In this document: piece by piece, positions 34,097-42,997 of the stretch | Numbering within the stretch: position 1 is the stretch's first letter | Layout: the number at the start of each line of letters is the position of its first letter | NCBI RefSeq assembly: GCF_008795955.1 | Contig: NZ_VMHN01000002.1 | Span: 434,001-498,000 of the forward strand | Direction: 5' to 3' | DNA from: Marinobacter denitrificans | Lineage (GTDB): Bacteria > Pseudomonadota > Gammaproteobacteria > Pseudomonadales > Oleiphilaceae | DNA length: 64,000 nucleotides | Notes under the pieces: model-generated | What the model was told of the DNA's origin: nothing | Seen by the model: only the letters and a program-made list of their open reading frames with translations | Database searches by the model: none | Translations under genes and position numbers: made by a program

Positions 34097-35245
34097 ATGG
34101 ACACAACCCACCCGGCCGCACCTGTTCCCGCGGTTCCCGAGACTGTTACCTGGATCCGGGAGCCGAAGGACCTGGACCGCTGGATTGCCGATGGCGAGGG
34201 CGAGCCGCTGGCGCTGGATACCGAATTCGAGCGTGTGAATACCTTTTACCCTATCCCTGGCCTGGTCCAGTTGGGGATGGGAGAGAACTTCTGCCTGGTA
34301 GACCCTGCCGTTGCAGAGGCATCGCAAGGTTTCCGCCAGATTCTGACCAATCCACAGGTGCCCAAGCTGCTCTATGCAATGAGCGAAGACCTTGAGCTCT
34401 TCCGCCACTGGCTGCAGTTGGAGCCGGAAGGCCTCATTGATCTGCAGATTGGCGCTGCACTGGCCGGAGCAGGGTTCTCCGTAGGTTACGCGCGGCTGGT
34501 TGAAACCCTGTTCGGGGAAACCCTGGACAAGTCGGCCACCCGTTCGGACTGGGTTTCGCGCCCGCTTTCCGAAGCTCAGGAGCGTTATGCGCTGGACGAC
34601 GTTCGCTTCCTGGTGCCCACGTACCACTGGGTGATGTCAAAGTTGCGGGAGCGGGGCCTTGAGAATGCACTGGTGGAGGAATCAACAAGATTCTCCAGAG
34701 AGCTTGCGGCCCAGGATGACCCCGACAATCATTATCTCAAATTGCGGGGCGGATGGGCCCTGAGTCGCCAGCAACAGGGAGTATTGCGGAATCTGGTACG
34801 CTGGCGCGAAGGCGAATCACGGCACCGCGACCGCCCCAGGGGCCGCGTTGTTGCTGATCCATTATTGATCGCCATTGCCCAGAAGCTGCCGACGTCGGTG
34901 CGGGAACTATCGTCGGTACAGGGTGTTCCGTCTGCGGTTGTCCGTCGTTATGGTGATAAAATCATTGAATTGGTTACTGATGCTGCCTCCGCTGATAACT
35001 CCGGCATCGAAACCATCGCCCCGCCACTGAGCCGGGAGCAGCAAATGTTCTACAAACAGGTCAAGCGCCATATGATCCAGGCGGCTGAGGCACGGGATGT
35101 TCCGGTAGAGTTGCTGGCACCACGCAAGCGCCTTGAGGCCGTAGTAAATCAGAAGGATCTGTCTGTCGGGCTGTTTGATGAAGGCTGGCGCAAAGAGATC
35201 CTTGCGCCGGTGCGGGAACAAATCGAGGAATTACTGACATCATGA
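34097..35245 (+). CDS. rnd: Ribonuclease D
   Basis: This 382-residue 3'-5' exoribonuclease processes tRNA 3' ends. The DEDD nuclease core is visible: LALDTEFERVNTFYPIPGLV (Asp-x-Glu), YAMSEDLELFRHW (second Asp) and YALDDVRFLVPTY (Tyr and Asp of the last motif). A HRDC domain follows (about residues 210-290), then a second, weaker HRDC-like region. The stop overlaps the start of ycgL by four bases, and the gene begins 19 bases after recR. Confidence 0.94.
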   Translation: MDTTHPAAPVPAVPETVTWIREPKDLDRWIADGEGEPLALDTEFERVNTFYPIPGLVQLGMGENFCLVDPAVAEASQGFRQILTNPQVPKLLYAMSEDLELFRHWLQLEPEGLIDLQIGAALAGAGFSVGYARLVETLFGETLDKSATRSDWVSRPLSEAQERYALDDVRFLVPTYHWVMSKLRERGLENALVEESTRFSRELAAQDDPDNHYLKLRGGWALSRQQQGVLRNLVRWREGESRHRDRPRGRVVADPLLIAIAQKLPTSVRELSSVQGVPSAVVRRYGDKIIELVTDAASADNSGIETIAPPLSREQQMFYKQVKRHMIQAAEARDVPVELLAPRKRLEAVVNQKDLSVGLFDEGWRKEILAPVREQIEELLTS

Positions 35246-35535
35246 CCGGAAAAACCTTTATATCGGTGTTTCGCAGCAGCAAAAAAGTGGACACCTACCT
35301 TTATGTTCGCCGGGGGCAGGCCTGGCATGAGTTGCCGGACAGCCTGAGGGAAATTTTTGGCACTCCGGTACACGCCATGGATCTGATCATAACGCCTGAG
35401 AGGAAACTGGCGCGCACCTCTGGAAAGCAGGTGCTCGATGCCATTGCCGACAAGGATTTCTTCCTGCAGATGCCGGAAGAGAACAGCGGTTATGTAGTGG
35501 ACTTCCGCCGCAAGCCGGAGCAGACCCGGGAATGA
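35242..35535 (+). CDS. ycgL: YcgL domain-containing protein
   Basis: This 97-residue cytoplasmic protein has the YcgL fold. The N-terminus FISVFRSSKKVDTYLYVRR is typical, and DLIITPERKLART and the tail SGYVVDFRRK fit the family. The biochemical role is not established. It overlaps rnd by four bases upstream and the next gene by four bases downstream. The rnd-ycgL-ycgN order is common in gammaproteobacteria and suggests one operon. Confidence 0.92.
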   Translation: MTGKTFISVFRSSKKVDTYLYVRRGQAWHELPDSLREIFGTPVHAMDLIITPERKLARTSGKQVLDAIADKDFFLQMPEENSGYVVDFRRKPEQTRE

Positions 35536-35978
35536 TTGCAGAGATTCCGTTCTGGCAGCGCAAGCGTCTGGACGAGATGACTTCGTCAGAATGGGAATCG
35601 CTTTGCGATGGTTGCGGCAAATGCTGTCTGGCCAAGCTGGAAGATGAAGACACCGGTGACGTTTACTATACCGATCTGGCCTGCCGTTACATGGACCAGA
35701 ACACCTGCCAGTGCACGGTCTATTCCGAGCGCTTGCAGAAAGTGCCGGCTTGCACCGTATTGACCCCGGACTCACTCGGCGATTACCACTGGCTGCCATT
35801 TACCTGCGCGTATCGTACACTTGCGGAGGGTCGGCCGCTGGCGGACTGGCACCCGCTGCGCTCCGGCGATCCACAGTCGGTGCATGAGGCCGGAGTGTCG
35901 GTGCGTCACCGGGTGATGTCGGAAGCCGACGTAGCAGAGCAAGACTGGGAAGAACACATTATTCACTGGATGCTTTAA
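35532..35978 (+). CDS. ycgN: YcgN family cysteine-cluster protein
   Basis: This 148-residue protein of the UPF0153/YkgJ-like cysteine-cluster type has SLCDGCGKCCLAKLEDED and QNTCQCTVYSERLQKVPACT. The several conserved Cys suggest an Fe-S or zinc site. The C-terminal half (TYRTLAEGRPLADWHPL-like) also matches YcgN. Function is unknown. It overlaps ycgL by four bases and abuts the next membrane protein, consistent with translational coupling. Confidence 0.9.
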   Translation: MIAEIPFWQRKRLDEMTSSEWESLCDGCGKCCLAKLEDEDTGDVYYTDLACRYMDQNTCQCTVYSERLQKVPACTVLTPDSLGDYHWLPFTCAYRTLAEGRPLADWHPLRSGDPQSVHEAGVSVRHRVMSEADVAEQDWEEHIIHWML

Positions 35979-36322
35979 TGATAGACGCTGAAACGAACCT
36001 CGCTTACGGAATTTTCTGGGCCCTTTACGCCGTTGCTTTTGTGGTTTTCTTTTACATGATGGCGCGGCTGTTCCGTATCATCCCCCTTTATGCAATCCGC
36101 ACGCTACTGCAGGCTGCTTTGGTCGTTGTCTTCCTGACGCCAGTGGAGTCCGCGGAGGTAGCCAACTGGTGGATACCGGCCTGGTTGTATGGTGGCTACG
36201 AAACCATTCTGGGCGATGCCAGTGAGGCTGGTCGTGCCATCCTGAACTTTGGCATGGCCTCTGTGGCCATGTTGCTGGTGTGGATCCTTGATCTGGTCAG
36301 ATACCGGCTGGTGAAACGCTAA
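35978..36322 (+). CDS. Small inner-membrane protein, conserved hypothetical
   Basis: This 114-residue protein has about three membrane helices (residues 8-30, 36-56 and 88-108), with two short linkers, one holding ESAEVANWWIPAWLYGG. No family is recognised. It starts at the stop of ycgN and ends four bases before the VWA gene, which suggests co-translation and perhaps a role as membrane partner of the VWA protein. This link is inference only. Confidence 0.75.
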   Translation: MIDAETNLAYGIFWALYAVAFVVFFYMMARLFRIIPLYAIRTLLQAALVVVFLTPVESAEVANWWIPAWLYGGYETILGDASEAGRAILNFGMASVAMLLVWILDLVRYRLVKR

Positions 36323-36325
36323 GCC

Positions 36326-38332
36326 ATGCGAAGACTACTCAACTGTCTGTTTGTCGTCTTAGTCAGTCTGCCTTTCGCGGTATCCGCCCAGCAGGCATCC
36401 TCTCAACAGGCGCCTGTTCTCGAGCTGCCTGCCAACGCCGATATCCGCATTATCGTGGATATTTCCGGTTCGATGAAAGCCAACGACCCCGACAATCTGC
36501 GCCAGCCCGCCGTGCGGCTGCTGGCCCGGATGTTGCCAGAAGGGGCCAGCGCCGGGGTGTGGACCTTTGGGCAATACGTCAACATGCTGGTCCCCCATGG
36601 CGAGGTCAACGATGGTTGGCGGGCGCAAGCCGTCGAGCGGTCCGGGCAGATCAATTCCGTTGCCCTGAGAACCAATCTCGGTGAGGCCCTGCGCGTGGCC
36701 AGCGATCGTTACCTGGCCGGCAGTGGTGAACTCGACAATACTGATTTTATCCTTCTCACCGACGGCAAGGTGGATATTGCCGACGATGCTGACGCCAATG
36801 AAAAGGAGCGGGAACGTATTCTTGGCTCGCTGCTGGATGACCTGCAGGGGCGTGGCGCCACCATCCATACCGTTGCGCTGTCAGACGAAGCGGATCTGGA
36901 ATTGCTTGAAACTCTTGCGGCAGAAACCGGAGGCAGCTATTCCCTCGCGCGCTCAGCGGAAGCGTTGACCCGGGCATTCCTGAAAGCGCTGAACACGGCG
37001 GTTCCACAACAGCAGATTCCCATCGAAGGGAACGGTTTTACGGTGGACGAAGGCGTTGAGGAATTTACTGCACTGATTTTTCGCGCGGACGAGGAACCAG
37101 CCGCGACCCGCGAACTCGGACTGGTCAGCCCGGGTGGGGAAGAAGCGACAGCTGATTCAGTAGCCGACAATACGCGGTGGGTAAGGGAAACCGAATACGA
37201 CCTCATTACCGTTACCGCCCCGGCAGCGGGAAAGTGGCGGATTAACGGGGAGCTGGGCGAAGGCAGCCGGGTGACGGTTGTCAGTGATTTGCGAATGGTG
37301 GTGAGCCCGGTACCGCCTACGTTCACTGCCAGTGAGCCGATAGCCGTTCGTATCGCCTTCTTCGAAGACGACAAGAAAATCGATAATCCGGATTTCCTCG
37401 GTGTGATTGACGTTCGGCTGACGCTGACGTCGGACGATGACCGCAGTGGCACCAAGACGCTTTCAGGAGATGAGCCCCCCGAGGATGGCGTTTACACCGA
37501 CGATATCGCGCGGCTGCCGGATGAAGGTGAGTACGAGATAGATATCGTGGCCGATGGCCAGACGTTCTCACGAAGGTTCAGCGCTGTGACCCGTTTTGTC
37601 TTGCCTGAGGGTGAGGAAGCACCGGGTACGACCCAGCCTGCCGATACGTCGCCTGAAGCAGCCCCCGGACCAGCGCCGCAACCGGAACCTGAGCCTGCTC
37701 CAGAGCCCGAGCCCGAGCCGGAACCCGAGGTGGCGGAAGAGCCCGCCGTCGGGGAGAGCCCGATTGATATCAGCCAGGTCGAAGAAGCTGAAAGTCAGCC
37801 TGTTGTCGAGCCCGAAGATTCCGCAGGGCTGCCGCTCTGGATAATAGCGGCCGCTGGCGGGCTGGGCATACTGGTCATTGCCGGGGTGGCGTTCCTGGTG
37901 ATGCGCCGAAAAAAATCTGAGGCCACGGAAGAGCCGCCTGTGATAGCAGCGGAAGAGCAGGGTGAAGAGGAGGAAGGTGAAGAAGCGAGAGGTGAAGAGC
38001 ATCCGGAAGTCGAGGAGGAGATTCCCGTCGCTGTGGCTGAGCCCGAACCTGAGCCTGAATCAGAGCCAGAACCGGAACCAGTAGAGGAAGTGCCAGAAGA
38101 CGGGATTCCTGTCGCTGATGCCGAAGTTGAGGAACCAGAGCCGGAGCCAGAGCCGGAGCCGGAGCCGGAGCCGGAGCCAGAGCAAAAAAGCGAAGATGAG
38201 CTTCCTGAGGACGAAGAGGACGACGAGTTCGGGTTGGAGGATTTCGATCTATCTGAATTTGACGATCTGCCGGATACGGATGAAAAGGGGCTCCTTGACG
38301 ACGACGAGGAGCCTGACAACGGGAAAAAGTAA
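36326..38332 (+). CDS. VWA-domain membrane protein with acidic cytoplasmic tail (TIGR03503-like)
   Basis: This 668-residue protein has a signal peptide (LLNCLFVVLVSLPFAVSAQQ). A periplasmic VWA domain (about 35-220) follows, with the metal site DISGSM and FILLTDGKVDIADDAD. Next are beta-rich domains (about 235-420), one membrane helix (WIIAAAGGLGILVIAGVAFL, about 508-527) and a very acidic cytoplasmic tail of Pro-Glu repeats ending in an Asp/Glu-rich stretch. The VWA part resembles a gammaproteobacterial family (TIGR03503 type), from memory. It precedes a MoxR ATPase and a second VWA protein, like chaperone pairs that use VWA partners. Its partners are unknown. Confidence 0.82.
   Translation: MRRLLNCLFVVLVSLPFAVSAQQASSQQAPVLELPANADIRIIVDISGSMKANDPDNLRQPAVRLLARMLPEGASAGVWTFGQYVNMLVPHGEVNDGWRAQAVERSGQINSVALRTNLGEALRVASDRYLAGSGELDNTDFILLTDGKVDIADDADANEKERERILGSLLDDLQGRGATIHTVALSDEADLELLETLAAETGGSYSLARSAEALTRAFLKALNTAVPQQQIPIEGNGFTVDEGVEEFTALIFRADEEPAATRELGLVSPGGEEATADSVADNTRWVRETEYDLITVTAPAAGKWRINGELGEGSRVTVVSDLRMVVSPVPPTFTASEPIAVRIAFFEDDKKIDNPDFLGVIDVRLTLTSDDDRSGTKTLSGDEPPEDGVYTDDIARLPDEGEYEIDIVADGQTFSRRFSAVTRFVLPEGEEAPGTTQPADTSPEAAPGPAPQPEPEPAPEPEPEPEPEVAEEPAVGESPIDISQVEEAESQPVVEPEDSAGLPLWIIAAAGGLGILVIAGVAFLVMRRKKSEATEEPPVIAAEEQGEEEEGEEARGEEHPEVEEEIPVAVAEPEPEPESEPEPEPVEEVPEDGIPVADAEVEEPEPEPEPEPEPEPEPEQKSEDELPEDEEDDEFGLEDFDLSEFDDLPDTDEKGLLDDDEEPDNGKK
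38132..38183 (+). repeat. Pro-Glu coding simple repeat in the VWA gene
   Basis: Six-base units of GAGCCG/GAGCCA are repeated about eight times and encode alternating Pro and Glu in the cytoplasmic tail. It is a slippage-prone tract within coding sequence, not a CRISPR. Confidence 0.85.
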
Positions 38333-38423
38333 CCGACCCTTATCAGACGGGCTTCGGTTCTTTATACTTGAGTGCTTATTTCAAACAGTCGTTTAATCGT
38401 TAATTGAACAGGATATTGACAGC

Positions 38424-39266
38424 ATGAAGTTTACCGGTACCGAGAAATACGTAGCCACTGACGACCTGCAAATGGCGGTGAATGCGGCTATCACGCTGCA
38501 GCGGCCGTTACTGATCAAGGGTGAGCCCGGCACCGGTAAAACCCTGCTGGCCGAGGAAATGGCCGCGGCGCTGGGCATGCGCCTGATTCCCTGGCACATC
38601 AAGTCCACCACCAAGGCCCAGCAGGGTCTCTACGAATACGATGCAGTCTCGCGCCTGCGGGATTCCCAACTCGGTGACGAGAAGGTCAAGGACATCAGCA
38701 ACTACATCGTCAAGGGCAAGCTCTGGGAAGCTTTCGAGTCTGAGGAACAGGTTGTCCTGCTGATTGACGAGATCGACAAGGCGGATATCGAGTTCCCGAA
38801 TGACCTGCTGCTGGAACTGGACCGCATGGAGTTCTTTGTCTACGAGACACAAAAGCTCGTGCGCGCGAAACACCGCCCCATCATTGTTATTACCAGTAAC
38901 AACGAGAAAGAGCTGCCGGACGCCTTTCTGCGCCGCTGCTTCTTCCATTACATCAGCTTCCCGGACCACGACACCATGAAGAGCATTGTGGACGTGCACT
39001 TCCCGGGCCTGCAGCAGCAGGTGGTGCGGGATGCACTGGAAGTATTCTTCGATGTACGCAAGGTGCCGGGCCTTAAGAAGAAACCTTCTACCTCTGAACT
39101 GATCGACTGGCTGAAATTGCTGATGGCGGACGAATTGTCTGCCAAAATGTTGCAGGAAAAGGATACCAGTTCCGCCTTGCCGCCATTGTATGGCGCCCTG
39201 GTGAAGAACGAGCAGGATGTCCACCTGTTGCAGAAACTGGCCTTCATGGCCCGTCGTCGCGGCTGA
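38424..39266 (+). CDS. MoxR-family AAA+ ATPase
   Basis: This 280-residue ATPase has Walker A KGEPGTGKTLLAEEM, Walker B VVLLIDEIDKAD and the later VITSNNEKELPDAFLRRCFF (sensor and Arg finger). MoxR proteins act as chaperones that load metal cofactors or remodel complexes, usually with a VWA partner. It lies directly before the CoxE-like VWA gene and 91 bases after the first VWA gene. The upstream gap has no clear terminator, so one operon from 36326 or earlier to 40467 is plausible. Confidence 0.92.
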   Translation: MKFTGTEKYVATDDLQMAVNAAITLQRPLLIKGEPGTGKTLLAEEMAAALGMRLIPWHIKSTTKAQQGLYEYDAVSRLRDSQLGDEKVKDISNYIVKGKLWEAFESEEQVVLLIDEIDKADIEFPNDLLLELDRMEFFVYETQKLVRAKHRPIIVITSNNEKELPDAFLRRCFFHYISFPDHDTMKSIVDVHFPGLQQQVVRDALEVFFDVRKVPGLKKKPSTSELIDWLKLLMADELSAKMLQEKDTSSALPPLYGALVKNEQDVHLLQKLAFMARRRG

Positions 39267-39288
39267 AATCCGGCAAGAGCAGCACTGT

Positions 39289-40467
39289 ATGTTGATTGAT
39301 TTTTTTCTCGAAGTCCGGCGCGCAAAGGTACCCGCCAGCCTGCGTGAATTCCTCGATCTGCTGGAAGCCCTGCAGAACCGGCTGGCCTTTGCCAACATGG
39401 AGGAATTCTACTATCTGGCGCGGGTGTGCCTGGTCAAGGATGAGCGCCATTTCGACAAGTTCGACCGTGCCTTTCAGGCCTATTTCGAGGGTATTGAAAA
39501 CCTCGATGACCTGATGGAAGCACTGATTCCGGACGACTGGTTACGGGCGGAATTCGAAAAGCAGTTGTCTGAGGAAGATAAGGCAAAGATCGATTCCCTG
39601 GGGGGCCTGGAAGAGCTGATTGAAACCTTCAAGAAGCGTATGGAAGAACAGAAGGAACGTCACCAGGGTGGCAACAAGTGGATTGGTACCGGTGGTACTT
39701 CTCCTTTTGGTGCCAATGGTTACAACCCCGAAGGCTTCCGTATTGGCCAGAACAAGGGCCGTCATGGCCGGGCTGTGAAGGTTTGGGAGAAGCGTGAGTT
39801 CAAGGATCTGGACGACAGCATTACCCTGGGCATCCGCAATATCAAAGTGGCCATGCGCCGGTTGCGGAAATTTGCTCGCCAGGGTGCTGCCGACCAGCTG
39901 GACATGGATGACACCATTCGCTCCACAGCCCGAAACGCTGGTTACCTGGACCTGAAAATGGTTCCGGAACGGCACAATGCGGTGAAGGTGCTGATTTTCT
40001 TCGATGTCGGTGGTTCCATGGACCCTCACGTGCGGGTGTGCGAAGAGCTTTTCTCCGCCGCCCGGATGGAGTTCAAGCACATGGAATACTTCTACTTCCA
40101 CAACTTCGTCTATGAGAGTGTGTGGAAGAACAACATTCGCCGGATGAACGAAACCACCAGCACCTGGGACATCCTTCACAAGTACACCCCGGACTACAAG
40201 GTGATCTTTGTGGGTGATGCCACCATGGCCCCCTATGAGATTTCACACCCTGGCGGTTCCATAGAACACTGGAACGAAGAAGCCGGGGCGACATGGTTCC
40301 AGCGCATTACTGATCATTTCCGCAAGGTGGTGTGGATTAATCCGCTTCCGGAGAGTTACTGGGGGCAGGGTGGTTCACTGGGTATGACCCGGCAGCTGGT
40401 GAATGACCACATGTACCCACTCACGATTGAAGGCCTGGAATCGGCCATGAGGCAGTTGAGCAAATAA
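39289..40467 (+). CDS. CoxE-like VWA-domain protein
   Basis: This protein of about 392 residues has an N-terminal helical region (IDFFLEVRRAKVPASLREFL). A middle region holds LGGLEELIETFKKRMEEQ and a conserved TSPFGANGYNPEGFRIGQ. A C-terminal VWA domain starts KVLIFFDVGGSMDPHVRVCE, where the metal site reads D-x-G-G-S-M rather than the common D-x-S-x-S. It is the usual partner of the upstream MoxR ATPase. The ATG at 39289 is chosen. A longer frame upstream overlaps moxR. It is probably cytoplasmic, and the client protein is unknown. Confidence 0.87.
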   Translation: MLIDFFLEVRRAKVPASLREFLDLLEALQNRLAFANMEEFYYLARVCLVKDERHFDKFDRAFQAYFEGIENLDDLMEALIPDDWLRAEFEKQLSEEDKAKIDSLGGLEELIETFKKRMEEQKERHQGGNKWIGTGGTSPFGANGYNPEGFRIGQNKGRHGRAVKVWEKREFKDLDDSITLGIRNIKVAMRRLRKFARQGAADQLDMDDTIRSTARNAGYLDLKMVPERHNAVKVLIFFDVGGSMDPHVRVCEELFSAARMEFKHMEYFYFHNFVYESVWKNNIRRMNETTSTWDILHKYTPDYKVIFVGDATMAPYEISHPGGSIEHWNEEAGATWFQRITDHFRKVVWINPLPESYWGQGGSLGMTRQLVNDHMYPLTIEGLESAMRQLSK

Positions 40468-40575
40468 AAAAAGCCGATGCGGTTGAGAGCATCGGCTAAG
40501 CTCGGCATATCAAACGGGGTGGCTAAAATAGCTTCCCCGCACTTCTCTCCCTGCAAGTCCGGGGCCATGTAAATT
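40465..40575 (-). ncRNA. Candidate small RNA with its own terminator (minus strand)
   Basis: On the minus strand AGCCGATGC/GCATCGGCT (bases 40472-40480 and 40489-40497) forms a perfect nine-base stem with an eight-base loop. It is followed at once by seven T (40472 down to 40466), a textbook rho-independent terminator facing no known minus-strand gene. Just upstream is a second hairpin, GGGG..GCTA and TAGC..CCCC (40515-40539). A -10-like TAAATT lies at 40572-40577. The RNA would be about 100 bases. An alternative is a small protein, because a minus-strand frame runs through the RNA. Promoter support is weak. Confidence 0.4.
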
Positions 40576-40771
40576 TAGACCCTAACAATCAATAGGTTAG
40601 CGTTTTTCTCGGCGATCCGACGTAACGTGACACTCCTCTCTGTTTTGCCCTTGTCAAAAAAACCGACGCTTTCGACTTTCCAATTGGTGATCTGGATACC
40701 GTTCTTGCCTGTTACCAAGTGTTACTCTTTCTGCCAGTTTGTTACGGAACATTGCTGGAGGCAGAACGCGT
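40468..40771. other. Intergenic region before the Agl-Glt-like operon
   Basis: This 304-base gap lies between the CoxE-like gene and the next operon. It holds the minus-strand terminator and candidate small RNA, the inverted repeat CTAAC/GTTAG (40582-40600) and a minus-strand TTGACA (40652-40657) with no matching -10 element. No protein gene was recognised. A promoter for the downstream operon should be here but is not obvious. Confidence 0.5.
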
Positions 40772-41341
40772 ATGATCGCCGGGACGCAGGTTATAGCGCA
40801 GGTAACAGAGCCGGTTCGACGTAGATTCGGACTCACGGTGGCCGTGGCTGCGGTATTGTTCCTAACCCTGGCCCTTTTAGCGCCAGGGTTACTCGCCGAT
40901 ACGCTGGACACCGAGATAGATCGCCTGAAAGCCGACGTAGCGGACCTCAGCCAGACCCTTTACGAGCTCGAAGAAGACGTGCTTTATCCCGCCGATACAC
41001 AGGTGGCAGTTTTCCTGACACTCAAGGATCGGGAAGGGCTTGAGCTCGATACAGTGGAGCTGTATCTCGATGACATGCCAGTGGCTTCCCATCTTTATAC
41101 CGAGCGGGAACGCACGTCACTGAAGCGCGGCGGCGTTCAGCGACTTTACCTCGGTAACCTTCCCCATGGGGCCCACCAGCTGAGAGCCGTACTCACCGCC
41201 CGATCGGCAAACGAGCGATTTGTTCGCAGAGAAGTCACTCACGATTTCCGCAAACGTCCCGGCGAATCCCGTATCCAGATGACACTGGATGCCCGGGCGC
41301 CCGACTTCGAACCGGTTGTTTCGTTTCAGGAATGGAAGTAG
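40772..41341 (+). CDS. Envelope protein with membrane anchor, short coiled coil and beta domain (operon gene 1)
   Basis: This protein of about 189 residues has a hydrophobic N-terminal segment (LTVAVAAVLFLTLALLAPGL). A heptad-like stretch follows (EIDRLKADVADLSQTLYELE), then a beta-rich periplasmic domain of about 110 residues. The family is not recognised. The start at ATG 40772 is chosen for GGAGG ten bases upstream, and a longer in-frame start at 40739 is less likely. It is first in a series of eight genes on one strand ending in an AgmX/PglI-type protein, with nine bases to the next gene. It may be a periplasmic part of that machine. Confidence 0.7.
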   Translation: MIAGTQVIAQVTEPVRRRFGLTVAVAAVLFLTLALLAPGLLADTLDTEIDRLKADVADLSQTLYELEEDVLYPADTQVAVFLTLKDREGLELDTVELYLDDMPVASHLYTERERTSLKRGGVQRLYLGNLPHGAHQLRAVLTARSANERFVRREVTHDFRKRPGESRIQMTLDARAPDFEPVVSFQEWK

Positions 41342-41350
41342 GGCGGAATT

Positions 41351-42997
41351 ATGGTGCGGAGACTTCGGCTCGTTACATGCAATGCTTTTATTCTCGTCGC
41401 GCTGGCCTGTATGCCGACGCACGGCCATGCTGCGAGTAATGCCGGGGAAGAACTGATCGGTGGACTCGCAAAATTCGCCCTGGACTCCGGAGACCCGGCC
41501 GCGGCATTGCGCTACACCCATAATTTGCCCACCGAAGAGGGCCAGCTTGTCCGCGCCAGAGCGATGATCGCAACCGGTAGTGGCGATAGGGCCCGTGGGC
41601 TGCTTGAGCAACTTGTCGCAGGGCAATACTATCGCGGCCAGGCCGCTCTGCTGCTGGCAGATCTGGCAACAGGCAGGGGTGAACCGGAGATCGCGGGGAA
41701 CTATCTTGAAACCGCGGCAGAGCTTTCCCATGGTGACGTACGCCAGCAGGCCCTGTATCGGCTGGCAGAGATACGTCGTGAGGCGGGTGAAACAGACGGG
41801 GCCGGGCAACTGCTCGCTTCCATGGAGCCAGGTTACTGGTCAGCCCTGGGTTACATGAATATCGCTGCCGAGTATGGCAAACGGGACCTGAATCCGTCCC
41901 GTGCACTAGTGGCATTGCGCGTGGCGTTGGCCATGACTGAAGAAGACTCCGACAGCCGGCGCCGCGAGGAGCTGAAAAGCCGGCTTCTGGTCCGGGCAGG
42001 GCACCTGGCCCATAAGCACGAGGACTATGATAAGGCCATCCGTTTTCTGGAAAAGGTGCCTCTCGAAAGCTACAGCACACCGCAGGGCCTGTATCTTCAT
42101 GGTCTGGCGTTATCCGCTAACGGCAACCACAGGGCGGCAATGCAATCCTGGCATCGCGCCAGGAAATACCCGCTGGCTTACCCGGGCGTGGCAAACGCCT
42201 GGCTTGGGACCGGGCGGGGGTATGATCTTTCCGGCTATCTCGGTCAGGCGGGGGAAGCCTACCTGGCGGCCAACGCCTCATTCGAGAGCGAGCGGGTTAC
42301 CCTGCGAAAACTGGCAGACCAGATCCGCAATAAAGGCGCCTACCAGGCCCTGGTCAGGGATGCCAGGGATTCCAACGCCGAGTGGTTCCTCGCAGACAGC
42401 CGGACACTGACCCAGCCAAGAACCGCTTACCTGCTGCGGTTCATGGAAAAGCCCGGAGCGCAGGAAGCCGTCAGGCGCGTAGCGGAACTGGAGGAGATTG
42501 ACTATCAGTTTGCTCAGCGTGAAGTTGGCCTTGACGTCTTCCGTCGTGCGATCAGGGAACGTCTGGGGTCTGCTAATGCTTCGCCCGCTCATATCGCTGG
42601 CTTTAACGATGAAATCGAGGCACTGACCGCGCGCGTTGCGGCGCTGAAGGAGCGTGCCGTCTCTGTTCCCGGGCAGGAGGCGTTAAGGGGCGCCGCGCAT
42701 ACATTGGCGGACCTGAAGGCGTCTCTCGGGAAGCTGGAGCAGAGGCTGGCAGCGAGAGACCGGCACCTGAACGAACTGCTCTCCCGCACGGATGAGGCCC
42801 TTGAGCGGGTACGAAGGGTTCGTAGCCGGGCCGCCCGACTCCAGGTGGAAGCGGAAAAGACCCTCGACGAGATGGCGTTGGCCTTTGTGGAAGATCAGGA
42901 CGAGCGCATGACCTTTGCCCTTGAGCGTTCCGAGCAGCAGATAGCTCATCTTTATGAATATCTCGCGCTGCAGAACATTGAACGGGGTGACCAGTGA
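41351..42997 (+). CDS. TPR/coiled-coil exported protein (operon gene 2)
   Basis: This 548-residue protein has a signal peptide (FILVALACMPTHGHAAS). About 300 residues of TPR-like helical repeats follow (AALRYTHNLPTEEGQLVRAR, LYRLAEIRREAGETDGAGQL). The C-terminal coiled coil is rich in Glu/Arg (LKERAVSVPGQEALRG, RRVRSRAARLQVEAEKTLDE). It is probably periplasmic and may act as scaffold in the envelope machine encoded here. The stop overlaps the next gene's GTG start by four bases (GTGA). No family name is recognised with certainty, but TPR proteins of this kind are part of Agl-Glt clusters. Confidence 0.72.
   Translation: MVRRLRLVTCNAFILVALACMPTHGHAASNAGEELIGGLAKFALDSGDPAAALRYTHNLPTEEGQLVRARAMIATGSGDRARGLLEQLVAGQYYRGQAALLLADLATGRGEPEIAGNYLETAAELSHGDVRQQALYRLAEIRREAGETDGAGQLLASMEPGYWSALGYMNIAAEYGKRDLNPSRALVALRVALAMTEEDSDSRRREELKSRLLVRAGHLAHKHEDYDKAIRFLEKVPLESYSTPQGLYLHGLALSANGNHRAAMQSWHRARKYPLAYPGVANAWLGTGRGYDLSGYLGQAGEAYLAANASFESERVTLRKLADQIRNKGAYQALVRDARDSNAEWFLADSRTLTQPRTAYLLRFMEKPGAQEAVRRVAELEEIDYQFAQREVGLDVFRRAIRERLGSANASPAHIAGFNDEIEALTARVAALKERAVSVPGQEALRGAAHTLADLKASLGKLEQRLAARDRHLNELLSRTDEALERVRRVRSRAARLQVEAEKTLDEMALAFVEDQDERMTFALERSEQQIAHLYEYLALQNIERGDQ

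Noticed and set aside
38132..38183. Short repeats as a CRISPR array
   Set aside because: The units are six bases without spacers and encode Pro-Glu in frame.
40473..40497. The same hairpin as terminator for the CoxE-like gene on the plus strand
   Set aside because: On the plus strand there is no T-run after the stem, while on the minus strand there is a run of seven.
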